This document shows, piece by piece, positions 49,619 through 61,324 of a stretch of 64,000 nucleotides of DNA. The notes under the pieces are model-generated. The model searched no databases and was not told where the DNA came from. It saw nothing but the letters and a program-made list of their open reading frames with translations. The stretch covers positions 558,001-622,000 of the forward strand of contig MU385711.1 of assembly GCA_022497155.1 (NCBI GenBank), in the 5' to 3' direction. The position numbers and the translations under genes were made by a program. The number at the start of each line of letters is the position of its first letter. Position 1 is the first letter of the stretch. This DNA comes from Whalleya microplaca (taxonomy: Eukaryota; Ascomycota; Sordariomycetes; Xylariales; Xylariaceae).

Positions 49619-50415
49619 TTATGGCCAATCACTACTCCTTGCAAGTAGTTCTGCGAACTGCTCTAAGTACTCCTTGTCAACCTCGTTAAACCCATTGAGA
49701 CCAGCACAGTCGATGTCGATGATCGCCACTAATTTTCTTTCTGTTCCTTTACCTACAATAATGGGTACCACTATCTCGCTTTTGCTGTCCCCGTCACACG
49801 CGATATGACCGGGAAATTTCTCCACATCCGGGACCAGCTGCGTCGTTTGCGTGGCTGCTGCCGTCCCGCACACCCCCTTTCCAAACGCAATGGTCTGGCA
49901 CGCGACTTTGCCCTGAAATGGACCGAGAATGAGTTGTGGCTCTGCTGCGTGTTGTGGGTCGAGTGTGTAGAAGCCTGCGAGGGATTATGAGTACCAATAT
50001 TCCGCATCCTAGGATATATGAGGCTTTACCTGCCCAATTCACTTGGTCACTCGGAGAAGGTAACGACTTAAAGGCGTGCCATAATAGGGATGCGGAATTG
50101 GCCAAGTTACTTTAGAGCATCAGCCCGGACTTGACAAAGAAAGCACACTCTAAGAGGCTTCGCGGAGCGACGAAGCTAGGCATACCAGACCTGTATATGA
50201 GAAGACGTGAGTGTGAGATCATTGAGGATTTCGGGAGCATGAACTGACCCAATTTCTTTGGCCATCAAATAGGCCTTCTGCCTGCAGGAGGACTTGCTCA
50301 TAAGCCTGCTCCTTCGTCACGCCCTTGGTGAAGTTCGATGCTTCCGCATGATGAACCTGCAAGACAGTTAGGGGTGGTCGAATCCGAGTAAGCTAGAGGC
50401 CTAGGTACAAACCAT
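49619..50415 (-). CDS. free methionine-(R)-sulfoxide reductase (GAF domain)
   Basis: Reduces free methionine-R-sulfoxide to methionine, repairing oxidised methionine in the cytosol. Proposed exons on the minus strand: 50415-50413 (the ATG alone), 50356-50249, 50190-50186 (5 nt), 50109-50030 and 49974-49619, giving 183 residues, close to the 180 of the yeast enzyme. The microexon GTCTG, with acceptor TATACAG and donor GTATGC, is needed to restore the family motif NWVCNLAN; no other splice pair keeps the frame without a stop. Three family Cys are present in KVACQ, GVCGT and HIACDGDSKSEIVVP, the last including the active-site region. A C-terminal GAF strand-helix (LVAIIDIDCAGLNGF) follows. Introns are 56, 58, 76 and 55 nt. 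Confidence 0.88.
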
Positions 50416-53156
50416 TCTGTAGATATCACAATTCAAGATCTGCCTAGAACTTTGAAAATCGGGTTTAGGGCTTCTGGTCTTGATTTATGACGAAATTGAT
50501 CCCTTGGACTTATCCTCGCAGTCAGATTAGAGCTTTGTGAACAAGGATGCTATGTATGTGGGAAAATCGGGTGTGCATCTTAAGCACGCCATTGATATTT
50601 GGCGGGGCCGCTAACGCTCCGAGGTTACCGTAGTCCCGGGTCCACGATACCCAGTAAGCGAGTAGAATAACTACCTAGTGCGGCAAGATTTAGTGGAGAC
50701 TTGGCCGTAACTGTGAACTTCACCTCTTTCGCTCTCCTAGAGTAGAATGGGATTCTATACGAATTTAGGCTCCTAGATGAAGCTTGGTATTGATTAGGCA
50801 GCTTTAAGGCTTTTTATTGACTTAATGCATCATATATACAAGCGTATAGTTGCTACCATGATGTAAACATAAACCCATTTCTTAGATGAGCGCAAATCAC
50901 TATGAGTAGGCCGTTGTGAACACTCATATTTCTCTATTTAATATGGCTATGCATTTACTAGAATGGAAGTCGGACGGTGACTTGGGTAGTGCTTTGGTAT
51001 AACTAATAGGTCTTCGACCAGTGAATCTTAAGCAGATAGTAGTTACATAACATTGGATATTGGCTAGTCGTGGGGTTTGACATGAGTTAGCGTGGAGGTT
51101 GTGAACTATTAAGCTTTCCAAAGTAACGCAAGTGATTCTCTGGGTTATTACACATTTCCCGAGGTCTTAGGGCGTATACCACCTTACTCTTATTTTTTAC
51201 GGGAGGACTATTCGTCCGGGACAGCTACTTCCTAGTCCAGCGATTTTGGACAGATTGTGATATAGGTAGCATTTTACCTAAAGTATGTCCTCCTAAAGAA
51301 GAAGTGCTACAAGCTTTAGGAATGGGGCCACGCAATTTATTTCTGAAATAATAGACTGAGACATGATGCTGAAGACAGGATCTTGTACAACCTTCGGCGT
51401 TTAAAGGAGTGAGACCATCAACGAGGCCAATGTGTGACTCTCGGCGCTTATTTTCTCAGCGGGGCGTCAAACCCCCTTTCCATCTTTGGAGAAACTAGGA
51501 TTCCAAACTTTCACCTTCTCTTTACGCAACATGTCTTACTTAGCCTTGAACCCCTTATGGCCCTTCTTGTGTAACACGAGGTTATCATCGGCTTGCCATT
51601 CTCTAAAAGCACTTTAGAGGAAGCCTAGGTAGTCTTACGATGTGGAATCAGCCGGATGCTCAACGGTTTTTAACTAATTGGAGTCATCTTGTGCCCTTCG
51701 TAACTTTGGCATATTTCTCTCAATCTTGATGTCAATAGGTCCATATCCGAGGAGATCAACAGAACCATGTGAAGCGACCGACATGAGTCTGACCCGTTTA
51801 TGTTCCCCCAAAAGAATCTTAATTAGACTGGCAAGGATATCAGCAGGCTCTCATTTCCTACAGGAATTTTCAATATGTGATCCTATCTTAAGCCGAGCTT
51901 CATTGCAAACATCCTAACCTGCTATGCCTCGTAACACCACCTCCAAGACTACACTGCACAGGATTGAGAAGGATATATCAGATATCTGCGAAGAAAGAGA
52001 CAATTTCTATGTGCTTTGGTTGTCTTCGATATTTTCTGTAGATAGATAGCGCTGCACCATAGTATGCTCACCGCTGAGCCCAAGAGTTCCTTGCGAGTCA
52101 TCCACTCAAAGACCATATGTTCCTTCATCAGAAACATCGACACTCCAGCCTAACGGAGCAGGCCTAGTATAATATCATTTAGAGAGATGGAAGCTTTAAT
52201 ACATGTCTGCACACATCTATTTTCTCATCCGACCTGAAACCTCGCCCCCCTCGTGGCTTGCAGGAAACTAGTCTACCTTAGTTACCTATGCCTACGAAGA
52301 CCCCAACAAGGTATGAAACATAGACACCAATATACTGTACCATACTTTCTCTAATATTGGCAGCTATGAGATTACGTGCCTCACGTGGCTTGCCGGGTTA
52401 ACTCAGTCAGGAGCTAGACAGTTCCTCGATGGTTTATGCATACATACGCAAATGACTGTCCTCGATTCCACCCCCTTTTTCTTCACAAATCGTATTTGCA
52501 CGAGCCTCATAAGTCTGTTACGTTACATTACCCCTATAACCTCTGCTAGATGCTTCATAATTATCTATCATCGAAACATCTCACTACCTACACACATCTA
52601 GTCAAGTCCACAGCCTCCTAAGTGCTGTGCTACCTACTCAGGTCCACATTCCAAACCCCTTTCCCTTTCCCTATCCCAACTTACCCAAGGTCGATACGCG
52701 TCCCTCCAGAACTACACACAATCACACAGAAGGCGGAAGCCAAATCTCACAATGTTCACCAGCGTAGAATGCATGTATCTTTTATTCTCGCCCCCTGCCC
52801 CCTCTTGCCTTCCCACCTGCCTGCCTGCTTGCTATGCGACACCCCTCCATTCAACCCATCTAATGCAAAACACCACACAGCGCAAACACAAGCGCCCAAG
52901 ACTAGGTACCTAGAGTAAGTTACTAACATGGAGGTAACAAGTATGTAGGTAACCAAGACGACCTCCCCCACCCCCCTGATCCCTGTTTCCAGCTCTTTTT
53001 GGGTAAGTGACGCAATGAGCGCCACTGCACTGGGGGGTCCCCTCAGTGTATATGATATGACTACTTTGTATATATATACTAATTGTATTGTATTGTATTC
53101 GCAATCTCATCCTTCTCGTCTCATCTTGTCTTGTACCCAACTACCCATTCAACCCC
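50416..53156. other. AT-rich gene-free region
   Basis: About 2.7 kb with no supported gene. Mostly AT-rich with dense stops, suggesting degraded sequence, though no transposon family is recognised. The last few hundred bases are C-rich and flank the Bzz1 gene 3' end. Confidence 0.5.
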
Positions 53157-55546
53157 TCAATCCCTAGCAACCTGTACATAACTAGCAGGCACGCTCTTGG
53201 TAGCCCCGCCCTTCTCGACCTCGGCCCAGCCGTCGCCGGGGTCGTCCTTGATGAGGACGAAGCGCTCGCCCTCGGCCATGCTGTGCTCGCCGTCGGTCTG
53301 CGCCGCGTAGTCGTACAGCGCGACCACGTACTTGAGCTTGCGGGCGCCGCGCCGCGGCGCCACCGCGGGGCCCTTCTTCTTGACGGCGGGGGGCCCCGCC
53401 GTGCCCACCGACGACCCGGAGTTCGAGTATGTTGATGCCGGGCGGTTGTTGTTTGCGTTTAAAGACGAGCCCGTGTTCTGCCGCCGGATCGGCTCCGGCG
53501 CTACTTCGATGTAGGTCGCGGGCACAATCCCTTCTTTGTAGCCGGCGCGGATCTTGACCCAGCCTGTGCCGTCTGTGGCGATTCGTTAGTAGATATGATA
53601 ATTTAGATAGGGGAAGGAGAGGGGAATCTTACCATCGGGCTCGAGAACAGTGACGTCCCGGCCTTCCGTGACGGATATCTCCCCATCGCCGTTCGCTTCG
53701 AAGGAGTAGAGCATCTTGCCCTTCTTGTCGGGCGGCTTGCCAGCCGCCAACCCGTTCGGCGTACTCCCAGGCAACTCGCTGATATAGGCCGCGGGTGGTG
53801 GAGCAACCATGCGGTTCTTCCTCACGGAGCTGACGGAGGGTCGTGGGCCAATGGGCTCAGGCGGTGCGTCTTCGCCGGGCGGGCGCGGACTCGTGGCCGA
53901 GCCGCTGATGGACCGGTGGGCACTGGCGGCGTATCCCGAACTCAAAGAGTTCATCGTGTTCGACCGGCTGAGGTCGGGCAGTTCCGCAACGTGGTCCGGC
54001 GGGCCGGTCGAGGGCTTGAGTAGGGCTCCTGCTGCCGATTGCCGCTCTGCTTTGTACTTCTTGCGCTCGTCCTTCGATAGCTCGCCGGGACATTCCGCGG
54101 GGACCTTCATTTCGCATTTGCTGTGGCACGTGTAGCCGCAATCTCGGCAATCGAAGCCCTTTGCCGACAGCCCCCAGATCCTCTCGCCGCACAGGTCGCA
54201 GTTCGTCGGTATCTTGAACGTCTGCGACTTAAAGTTGTGGTTCCTAGCTCCTAAGGTGACATCTCCAACCGCCGACGTGATCGTAGATGTTTCGACTTCA
54301 GCTGTGAGGCGTTTGCGGTCGGATTGATGTAAATCTTCTTGCATAGTGAACAGCTGCGTCACAACGGGCACTTCGTCTCTGTTGTCTTTTCCTTCACGTA
54401 TCCTCTGCTTGATGCGCTTCACACCCTCAAGCTCCCTCCTCTTCTTGTCAACCTCTCTGCGGAGGTCCCCTAATTGGCTTTTCGACTTGTTCAATACATT
54501 GCGCAAGTAGACTTTGGCTGCTTCGTTGGTAACCATGATGTCGTCGTCATGCCACACAGGGCTGGGTTCAAACGCCTTGTCGGCAGGTTCTTGCCACGTG
54601 CCCATGTTATGTCGGATGTACATCATGGAATCTAGGTGTGGTTCGTTCCGGGTGATCTCTTGGGTCAGGTGTTGGACATGGGTAGTACTCTGCTGTAGCA
54701 TCTGAGTCTCAAGGCCTGCTGCTGTAGACCATAATGAATTCAACTTCATGATACGAAACTCAGAGAGATCCTGCAAGCTATCCAGCAACTCTGGGACGTA
54801 TTCGTGATAGTACTTCTCCTTCTGCTTATTGGTGACATTGATGGCTATTAAGTAGGTGTTCTTGACGTTGTTCATGTCGAGAATTTGCTGTTGGTAATGG
54901 CTCTGGGCCTTCGCCTTGTCGAAGGAGGACTCGGTCTTCTTCCGCTTGCTCTCCACTTCTTGACACGTAGCGTCATATTTGGTCTTGGTCTTGCGCAAGT
55001 CGGCGTAGGACGACTCCCTCTCGGCTTCTAACTTGATGGCATATTCGACATGGCGTTTTCGCAGCTCTTCGAACTTTCCGGCGTAGAACTTTAGCGGCTC
55101 GGCGACCTTGACGATCAGCTCGTTTGCGTAGGTTTCATGCTCGGCGGCTAGCGATTCGAGGGTGGTGAGGTGGGTGGTCCATATGGTCAGAGAGGCGTTC
55201 TCGAGAGACCCGGGGGTCATAGCAGGGGTGTCGCCGACGCTCAAGTTGGTAGACTTCTTGTTCTTCTTCTCGAAATACTTCTTAGCCAAAGCGTTGAGCT
55301 TTGCGCTATGCTCCTTCTCGATGGCGCTTCGCTCCCGGTAAAAAGCTTGGATATCGTCAAGCCATGCTATGCCGTTGGCGACCCACGCATTGGCCGGCTT
55401 GAAGCCATCCTGTAGAACGACAAGGAACGCTGTTCAGCAACACTGTTTGAGGACGGGTTGAAGGGAAGGGGAGGGAATGGAAAGAGGTTCAAGCATCATA
55501 CCTTTAATTCGGTACCGAATGTCGGCGCAACATCCACCTCAGCCAT
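53157..55546 (-). CDS. bzz1: Bzz1-like F-BAR / C1 / double SH3 protein
   Basis: Membrane-curvature adaptor that links endocytic sites to Arp2/3 actin assembly through Las17/WASP. Exons 55546-55502, 55409-53633 and 53572-53157 give 745 residues. F-BAR domain at about residues 8-270 (TFGTELKDGFKPANAWV, coiled coil with ERSAIEKEHSAKLNAL). A C1 zinc-binding domain at about 406-455 has the full H-x-C-C-C-C-H-C-C order (HNFKSQTF ... CDLCG ... CRDCGYTCHSKC). A Ser/Pro-rich linker follows, then SH3-1 near 578-635 (KMLYSFEANGDGEISV) and SH3-2 near 690-743 (VALYDYAAQTDGEHSM). This is the full architecture of fungal Bzz1. Introns are 92 and 60 nt. The start MAEVDVAP matches the family N-terminus. A MITE lies about 300 bp upstream. 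Confidence 0.95.
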
Positions 55547-55772
55547 GGCGGTGGATAGACAAGGACTTCAAGCATGTAGGAGCAGCAGTGAGGGATGAAT
55601 GGAGAGCTTTCGGTATGCTAGAGAGATCAGTTACTAGAGATGTTTGGTCGGTCAGGGCCATAACATTGAGTATGGGCGAGATCGTCGTTATGCCTCTGCA
55701 TACACAGACCCAGCTGCCCAGGTATGCAAAATGAATGAATGGGTATGCGTAAGTAATGCACAGCTAACGGCC

Positions 55773-55799
55773 AAGGACAGCCAGGACAGCCAGGACAGC
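55773..55799. repeat. three 9-bp tandem repeats
   Basis: Three units of CAGGACAGC (first unit one base different), about 230 bp upstream of the bzz1 ATG. Confidence 0.85.
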
Positions 55800-55841
55800 G
55801 AACCGTTGGTGATGTTAGGCTGGTCGGTGCCCATTCCGGTA

Positions 55842-56268
55842 CGCCCCACCTACAATTCCCTTCATGATTTCCTAGAATTCCCTTGTCTCCACAGCCTCCA
55901 AATTAGTGTCTGCCTAGGGTATGTAGATGAGATGTTGACAATATACGCGCTAAAGGCACCTGTCGCGTATTTTTGTATTCGATTTTCTCTGAATAGCGTA
56001 GGATTAAATGGCTATTAAGCGATAGTATCGAAAGGAGGCTACTTATTTGTAAGATCGTACGCGAATAGCTTCAATAAGGTATAAAACAGCTACATAACCC
56101 GATATCTACGGATCGTGGTTCGGTATATTGGATTTACACGGATCGACACGGCTGGACATTAATCTCCGTACTAGTCTGGCTGGGCATTTATGTCAGCGTA
56201 TGACAGCCCTGTACTTAAGTGGGTAAAGGGAATTCTAGGAAATCATGAAGGGAATTCTAGGTGGGGCG
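55842..56268. mobile_element. MITE-2: 427-bp non-autonomous DNA element with TIRs and 9-bp TSD
   Basis: Terminal inverted repeats of 43 bp (55842-55884 and the complement of 56268-56226) differ at one position and begin CGCCCCACCTA. A perfect 9-bp direct repeat ATTCCGGTA flanks the element (55833-55841 and 56269-56277), as expected for a target-site duplication. Each TIR holds the motif CCTAGAATTCCCTT twice, about 20 bp apart (one copy in the left TIR with one change). The interior has no coding frame. A 9-bp duplication is usual for Mutator-like elements, but the superfamily is inferred. The near-identical TIRs suggest recent insertion. Confidence 0.94.
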
Positions 56269-57311
56269 ATTCCGGTACACGTAAGCCCCGCCTTATTCAA
56301 TGGGACTGAGAGGTACTGATACATGGACAGACACCAACGCAGCCTGCATGTCATGGTAGATGTACCTGATAGGTCAATGAGATTTGCTATGTATTCTCAG
56401 GTCAAACGCTGTAGATACTGGATGAGAATGAATTTGCTACCTAATGCTCAATATATGTATTACTCTCACTGCCAGATGTTTCCTCCAACTTGTGTTATAT
56501 AAAGGAGATGAAATGGGGTTGAATGTCATTCTTTGTACTAGCTACAGTACATGTTATATATATATCCAAAATATGTGATGTTGATATGTGAATATGTACT
56601 CCGTAAGCACGTGCAAGTATCATGCAAATAATTGATAAACTGCTAGGTAGTGGCCAGCTGATGACCATCCTGCCAGCCCCGGCTGCCTGGCAGCTGCCTG
56701 GCAACGTGCTTGCCTGCCGCTCAGCCGCTGTAGACACTTGAAATTGCCTCCTATCAGGGGTCGTCATGCATCAAGTGGCCTAAGCTTTACATGTATTGCC
56801 CCTCATCCCTCATGGCATCTCATGTTGTTATGTACATACATTATGTACATACATTATGTACGTATCCGTATGTAAATTACCCCACTAACCAACAACTACC
56901 CCACCAAATGTTGACAGCTTCAGAACCGTTTTTTGACCTTCCTCTTGAACACTCGCAAAGCGCCTGCATCTTTAGATGCTGCACATTGCGACAAAGCCTC
57001 CTGCGACGTATTCACCTATGTACGAAGACCCATATCCTCACTGGCTTTTCAGTTTACAAATCTTACTTTGAACCCTTAGGCAACTAGGCCGCTTACTCCA
57101 CCTCGTTCCCACGTGCTGAGGCATCAGAGGCATCAACTTGTAAAACACACACCACTTCACCACTTCCCCAACTATCCTCTCGACCATCGCCGTATCTTTT
57201 GCGCCTTCGTTTTCGCCTTCCCCCTTCTTCGTTCCTTCTCACCCGACACCCAACCGTGTTCGTTGACTACCCGCGACTCGTTCTGTAAACAAATATACCT
57301 AGGTAAACATC

Positions 57312-58890
57312 ATGGCAGACCTTGCCAGCCGGATCACCCAGCCCGCCGAGGCCCAAGATCTGGGTGCATCGCCAAGTGCCGGCAGCGCCGTCAAGGTTCC
57401 TCCTGTGTCCAAACTTCAAGAGAACAGCTACGATGTCGAAGTTCAGCTCAGCGACCTGCAAAAGGACACGGAAAATCCTCTAGGCTCTGCCTCCACCTTC
57501 GAAGAACTGGGCCTGTGAGTTCTGCACGCCGCAAAGTGACATGAAGGTCAGAATGTGCTGACCTGTTTGTGATAGACCTTCCAACGTCCTCTCCGGACTG
57601 TCTGCGCTGGGCTTCCAGAAGCCTTCCAAGGTTCAGGAGAAAGCCCTACCGCTTATGCTAGCGAATCCTCCCCAGAATATGATCGCGCAGTCGCAATCTG
57701 GAACCGGAAAGACTGCTGCCTTTGTCACCACAGTGCTGGCTCGGGTTGACCACGCAAATAGCACCCAGCCTCAAGCTCTCCTTCTGGCACCGAGTCGTGA
57801 GTTGGCTCGCCAGATTGAGATGGTGATCACACATATTGGACAGTTCTTGCCCGACCTTGGTATCGCAGCCGCTATTCCCGGTTCGATTCCTCGTGATACA
57901 CGTGTCAGCAAGAGCATTGTCGTGGGAACTCCTGGAACTGTGATGGATCTCATCCGAAGACGCCAGTTCGACGTGTCTCAGCTCAAGGTTCTCGTTATTG
58001 ACGAAGCCGATAACATGCTGGACCAGCAAGGATTGGGCGATCAATGCAGCAGAGTGAAGAGGTATGCGCTGTTCTCTGTTTATAGCATTGACGTCATGGC
58101 ACTAATATTTATCTGTAGCATGCTACCCAAGAACATCCAGATCTTGCTCTTCTCTGCCACTTTCCCCGAGAAAGTTATGAAATATGCAACGAACTACGCT
58201 CCTAATGCGAACATGATCAAGCTGAAGGTTCAAGAGCTTACGGTGAAGGGTATTTCACAAATGTACATGGACTGTCCTTCAGAGTCCGATAAGTATGAGA
58301 TTCTTTGCAAGCTCTATGGATTGATGGCCATCGGCTCGTCAATCATCTTTGTCAAGGTAAATAAATCTCACGCTGATCCCCCACACTAGGCTCCGTGCTA
58401 ACAGTGTCAGACTCGAGAGAGTGCCACTCGGATTCAGCAGAGCATGACGAGAGATGGCCACAAGGTTTCCGTCCTGCATGGTGCTTATGAAGGAAGTGAA
58501 AGAGATAGCCTCTTGGATGATTTTAGGACGGGCAAGTCCAAGGTTCTCATCACCACCAATGTCCTTGCCCGTGGCATCGACGTCTCGACAGTGTCAATGG
58601 TCATTAACTATGATATCCCCATGAAGGGGCCCGGAGAAGCTATGCACGATACCGAGACCTATCTCCACCGCATTGGGCGAACTGGACGTTTCGGCCGAGT
58701 TGGTGTCAGCATTACTTTTATTTCTGACAAGAAGAGCTTCATGGCTCTTCAGGCTATCGCGACCGATCTCCAGATTGATCTAGTCGCCCTCAGTCCTGAC
58801 GATTGGGATCAGACGGAAGAACACGTCCAGAGAGTCATCAAGTCGAGCCGAGCTCAGGCAGACTTTGTCCCATCGGCACCAGGAGCTTGA
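57312..58890 (+). CDS. dbp5: DEAD-box RNA helicase Dbp5
   Basis: ATP-dependent RNA helicase at the cytoplasmic face of the nuclear pore that remodels mRNPs during export, activated by Gle1-InsP6; also acts in translation termination. Exons 57312-57514, 57576-58061, 58119-58356 and 58411-58890 give 468 residues, the usual Dbp5/DDX19 size. Motifs: Q motif [14 protein letters not shown], Walker [11 protein letters not shown] at about 105-114, PSRELA, TPGT, DEAD in VIDEADNML near 210, SAT in LFSATFP, then ARGID and HRIGRTGR in the second RecA domain. The N-terminal [20 protein letters not shown] with the Asn-Pro-Leu element is Dbp5-specific and separates it from eIF4A. Introns are 61, 57 and 54 nt. 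Confidence 0.96.
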
Positions 58891-61324
58891 GCTATAAGCA
58901 GCTTTGTGAGGTGTAATGGTTGCTGCGAATGCGTTCCCAGCTAACATACTTTGCATCTGGCTTAGAAGTACATATGAGGGCATGTTGGTCTGTGACGCCT
59001 GGCCATTGCGGACACTCGGGAGAGTCCGTCATTAATGTATGGGCAGACAGTTGGCGGGAAATTCTACACAAAAGAGGATGTAGTTATGTAATGAGACACA
59101 CGACTGACTAGATACCAACTGACACAACCAAAAAAAAGTTGATTGAAATTGCGGCGAGAAATAATCCTATTGCGAAGAAATCCTTTTGTGTGACCTTCCT
59201 ATTTATCTCTACTGTGCCTCGCTCAGGCTCAGGTGCAAATATTCGAAACATGATTATTACAGGACTTCAATGTCTACGAAACGAAGGATGCGAACTGGCA
59301 CCTAAATACCCTCCTGAATATGTTGTGTTTCCCAGCCTTGCAGCATGTCTACTGTATAGAGAAAGCAGGGGATGGTGTGTGGATGTATGCGAGAGCGCCC
59401 AGGCGCCCTCGTGCGACGTCGAAGTCTTTTTCAGACCCAAGAAGAGTCCAGTGCGCCGGAATCTCGGAATGTCGAAACTATTTCTGGATTCTGTGGTGGC
59501 TGTTTGGCTAGAGTTTGACCAGATATAGCAATGTCTAATGTCTAAATATGCGTACTGACTAGAGAGCTAGGCCACCACCGGTGGCTGCTTACTCGAAAGA
59601 TAATGTCAGTTCAGTAAACAGATATCTAGGTAGGTGAGAGAGTAATAGATTCATCAAGATGATGGATGTATACGTCTCAGATATGATATCGTGGCATATG
59701 CAATGCTGGTCTGTCCAAAAGCTCGCGGCAGTTTCCGAATTGCTTCAGGCCAGAGAGCACCCGCAGTAGCTACTGTATCGGCGATGCAGGTGCAAGCACT
59801 TTGCCACCAAGAACTATAGACTTGCGCACGCTGGGCTGCAGTCGAGATCATATTCAGCATATTGACGCCTCAGGACAGGAGGACATAGAGGTAACCTAGT
59901 ATCCTTGAAACTGCTCAGGTGATGGGTCTGTGTGTGTGTATGTGCTTTGGTCGCAGCACTGAAGTCGCACAACGGCGGCAGTGCCCTATGACCGCCCCTT
60001 CATTGGCTGGCGATGGATTACTCGATGGCGAGCGCTGACTTGGCGCCACCATAATCTCCAGCGTCACGCCAAAGTGCAGAACGAACCCTCCCCAATGCAA
60101 GCACCGTCCCCACTAAATGTGTTAGGCGCGCGCAAATGAACTACCACACCAATGCCTCCTCCATACACCCACCGATCCCTCCACTCGTCCATACACAGTC
60201 CATACACAGCCCACCACGCGCTCGACGTACCCGACTTGCGCTTGCTGGGCTCTGCAGATAAGCTTCTATATTTGCCGATTTGCTTACTTAGTATAATGTA
60301 CCCTGCCTCCTTAGGTAGATACCACCCATTCAGCCTCTGACCATTGCTAGTCTAGACTCTTTGGGGACGTTGAGGTAGACCCTGAATATGGACGCCCTCC
60401 AATCAGAACTGCTCCCGCCGTCTGCATGCGACTCTGATTTCTTCAGTTTGTCCAGTCTGGGTCGAGGTGTAGGTAAGTACGTATACGCGTACCTGGAGCT
60501 TATGTTGTACTTCGCGCCTCGCATATTCCTGCACGTACGACAACGGTATGTATGTATGTATGTAGGTATGTATGTATGTGTGCATCGCCATGGTCTGAGA
60601 TGATGTCTGGTACCTATTATACCAAATGGGCGCTCCTCGGATACCAACCCGAGCGAATGCTACCTTATCCAGGCGCGTCTATGTACCATCTGTGCCTATT
60701 CTTTTCCCAGGAGACGCCCAATCCCGATTTGTTTCCAATGTGGCTTAATCGCCGGGAACGTCATGGGCCATGGATGATGGGAATCGTTGAATGACGATGG
60801 TGAGAGAGAGCCTGAGAGGTGCACATATGTGGTCTTATTCATCAGGCCCCTTCTTCCCCCCTCCATGTTGGACCGCTATCGTAATTCTGTAACAAGCTTC
60901 CTCTCTCCTTTACTTTCGGTTCGGCATTCCTTCCTATTGTTCTCGTCAGTTTTCTGCCTCGTAGACTTTCTATATTCCTTCCTCTAGATCAAACATCCTA
61001 GCTTTGCCTTCGTTGGCTTCGCGGAAAACCACCATGCTGAGATGTTGGTTGTCCCGCACCGTGCCGTTTCCTATCTCCTAGGTTAGTCTATCACGTCTCT
61101 GCTGTCTTATACCTTGGGGTGTCCTGCATCTGGCGGTTATTCGAAACACCTCACCCCTTTCTCTCTTCTCGTATATGCCCTCAGAGGGAAGATTGCCGGA
61201 TCTCACGAGGAGCAACCCACGGTCAAGCGAAGTGCAATGTGCCTCCTCCGGATGAAGGCAGAAAGGGTCTTGGTTGTCGTAGAATATCATACTGATACCG
61301 CCTCTGAAGATATTCTCAAATAGA
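58891..61324. other. intergenic, no gene recognised
   Basis: 2.4 kb between dbp5 and the CFEM-like gene. Contains TATG/TACA repeats (60546-60579) and a CT-rich stretch at 60840-61000. An open frame at 59139-59528 has no recognisable domain. Confidence 0.55.

Larger units (their letters stand above)
55547..57311. other. divergent intergenic region with MITE-2
   Basis: Upstream regions of bzz1 (minus) and dbp5 (plus). Apart from the MITE and a 9-bp tandem repeat it holds TATGTACA runs and no gene. The last 200 bp are CT-rich, fitting the dbp5 leader. Confidence 0.6.

Noticed and set aside
50800..52200. AT-rich stretch considered as a degraded transposon
   Set aside because: No terminal repeats, no transposase or reverse-transcriptase motif found, and no frame stays open long enough to identify.
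59139..59528. 129-codon open frame downstream of dbp5
   Set aside because: Does not begin with ATG and contains no recognisable motif; likely chance.
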